A stretch of 6,397 bases of DNA, from assembly GCA_025362615.1 (NCBI GenBank), contig JANYFQ010000476.1, forward strand, positions 1 through 6,397, read 5' to 3'. The notes beneath the pieces are model-generated. The model saw only the letters and a program-made list of their open reading frames with translations. It was not told where the DNA came from and did no database searches. Position 1 is the first letter of the stretch, and each line of letters begins with the position of its first letter. Positions 5,664 to 6,397 of the stretch are shown in pieces. Source of the DNA: Hymenobacter sp. (GTDB taxonomy: Bacteria; Bacteroidota; Bacteroidia; Cytophagales; Hymenobacteraceae). Made by a program: the position numbers and the translations under genes.

Positions 5664-6269
5664 ATGAAGAATCCCATCAAATCATTGGGCCTTTTGTGCA
5701 TTGCTTTCGTTGCGCTGGCAACTAACGCCTGCACAAAGCAAGAAGACCCTGCGGTGCAAACAGTAACGCAAACTGTCCGAGCTACGGTAAAGTCCTCGCT
5801 TCAACCGCTCATCCAAGAGATGATGACAGATGAGGCTGTTAAAGCGTATGTGCTGGACGGAGTGAAGTTCTCCAACGCACACGCTACTTGGTTCAAAGCT
5901 CTGGACAGTTCGGAACAAAAAGCGTTCAAGGCCAAGATGGCCGCCGACCGGGCTGCCCGGCGTGTGGAAAGCCCAATCATGACCCGAGCCAAACTCGAGG
6001 ATGCCTACAAGGCCCAAACGAAGCAATTTGAGCAAGTGCAGAAACATTTTCCGGCGCTGGTGCAATTGAGCGTCGAAGACAACGAGGAGATTTTTTACGA
6101 GGTCGAGCGTGGAGTGATAGCTGGCAATGACGTGCATGAGGTCAATGGTGCCTGTGGTTCTGGATATCGCGCCTGCCAACGAGACTGTAACAGGGTGTTT
6201 AGCTGCCTGGATGCTTGCTACATCGGCTACTTGGCCTGTTTGCAAGCCTCGAATCCAGTTTTACCGTAA
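5664..6269 (+). CDS. Predicted lipoprotein with six-cysteine C-terminal motif, function unknown
   Basis: A 201-aa protein not recognised. The start ATG 5664 directly precedes a lipoprotein-like signal peptide: MKNPIK, a hydrophobic run, then ATNAC with Cys23 as the likely lipidated residue. The -3 residue is Thr rather than Leu, so the lipobox is loose. Residues about 30-150 are predominantly helical by composition (VQTVTQTVRATVK, LDSSEQKAFKAKMAADRAAR, a Gln/Lys-rich segment about 107-120) with no catalytic motif I can see. The last 40 residues hold cysteines 164, 171, 175, 181, 185 and 192, spaced C-x6-C-x3-C-x5-C-x3-C-x6-C, with GYxAC at both ends. This fits a disulfide-stabilised helical hairpin outside the cytoplasm. 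Some Bacteroidota proteins labelled 'bacteriocin fulvocin C-related' are broadly similar in size and layout, but I cannot confirm membership. It stands alone, between the toxin stump and a terminator. Confidence 0.7.
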   Translation: MKNPIKSLGLLCIAFVALATNACTKQEDPAVQTVTQTVRATVKSSLQPLIQEMMTDEAVKAYVLDGVKFSNAHATWFKALDSSEQKAFKAKMAADRAARRVESPIMTRAKLEDAYKAQTKQFEQVQKHFPALVQLSVEDNEEIFYEVERGVIAGNDVHEVNGACGSGYRACQRDCNRVFSCLDACYIGYLACLQASNPVLP

Positions 6270-6293
6270 TTGTCAGAGCGAATGTTGCCTAAG

Positions 6294-6325
6294 AGCCGAA
6301 CCAACTTTAAGTTGGTTCGGCTTTT
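6294..6325 (+). terminator. Intrinsic terminator after the lipoprotein gene
   Basis: A 12-bp perfect stem, AGCCGAACCAAC (6294-6305) with GTTGGTTCGGCT (6311-6322), has a TTTAA loop and runs into TTTT (6322-6325). It lies 24 nt past the TAA stop. The T run is short, but the stem is strong. Confidence 0.85.
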
Positions 6326-6397
6326 ATGCGCTGAATAGGCTTAGTTCTGAAGGTGTTGAACCGGCCCTGTGAGGGCGCAAGCACGGGTGTGGGATGG
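6326..6397. other. Right edge, nothing recognised
   Basis: These 72 bases after the terminator contain no supported reading frame, RNA gene or promoter that I can identify. Confidence 0.5.

Noticed and set aside
6340..6372. 'SEGVEPAL' considered as the lost toxin middle segment ('EG-GKPEPLK')
   Set aside because: The match is a few residues with a missing glycine-lysine, a stop follows at once, and no SRRI or HRLVY-like motif comes after it.

Overview
The window looks like a chromosomal piece of a GC-rich Bacteroidota, most like Hymenobacter or a close relative in Cytophagales. The signs are TAnnTTTG-type promoter elements in place of sigma70 boxes, no clear Shine-Dalgarno sequences, a Bacteroidota-style biotin carrier protein, the tRNA-Tyr/Gly/Thr-tuf cluster, and an M1 aminopeptidase with a long HEAT-like tail. 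The genus is an inference from protein style. No search was run.

Layout. Positions 1-471 (minus strand) hold most of a biotin carboxyl carrier protein gene that runs off the left edge. It diverges, across 97 bp rich in small palindromes, from 569-3187 (plus), an exported M1 zinc metallo-aminopeptidase. A good Bacteroidota promoter at 3241-3270 then starts a stable-RNA/translation operon: tRNA-Tyr(GTA), tRNA-Gly(TCC), tRNA-Thr(GGT) and tuf (EF-Tu, 3877-5067), closed by a strong GNRA-loop terminator at 5091-5123. The Tyr-Gly spacer holds a long hairpin made of degenerate 8-nt repeats. It can fold in two mutually exclusive ways, and one fold ends on the base just before tRNA-Gly.

After the tuf terminator the character changes to accessory DNA. 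A small antitoxin-like gene (5202-5444) has a near-leaderless promoter with a 12-bp perfect palindrome. It overlaps by ATGA a 32-codon stump (5441-5539) that reads as the N-terminus of a YoeB/Txe mRNA-interferase toxin. The stump stops before all catalytic residues, which suggests a decayed toxin-antitoxin module. The stump runs into an AT-rich stretch, followed by a 201-aa predicted lipoprotein (5664-6269). Its C-terminus carries six cysteines in a mirror-symmetric spacing (6-3-5-3-6). A hairpin terminator at 6294-6325 ends this unit. Nothing is recognised in the last 72 bases.

The housekeeping genes (lipid/acyl-CoA carboxylation, peptide degradation, translation) are ordinary. The items most worth a second look are the toxin stump with its retained antitoxin, the Cys-rich lipoprotein of unknown function, and the switch-like repeat hairpin inside the tRNA operon.
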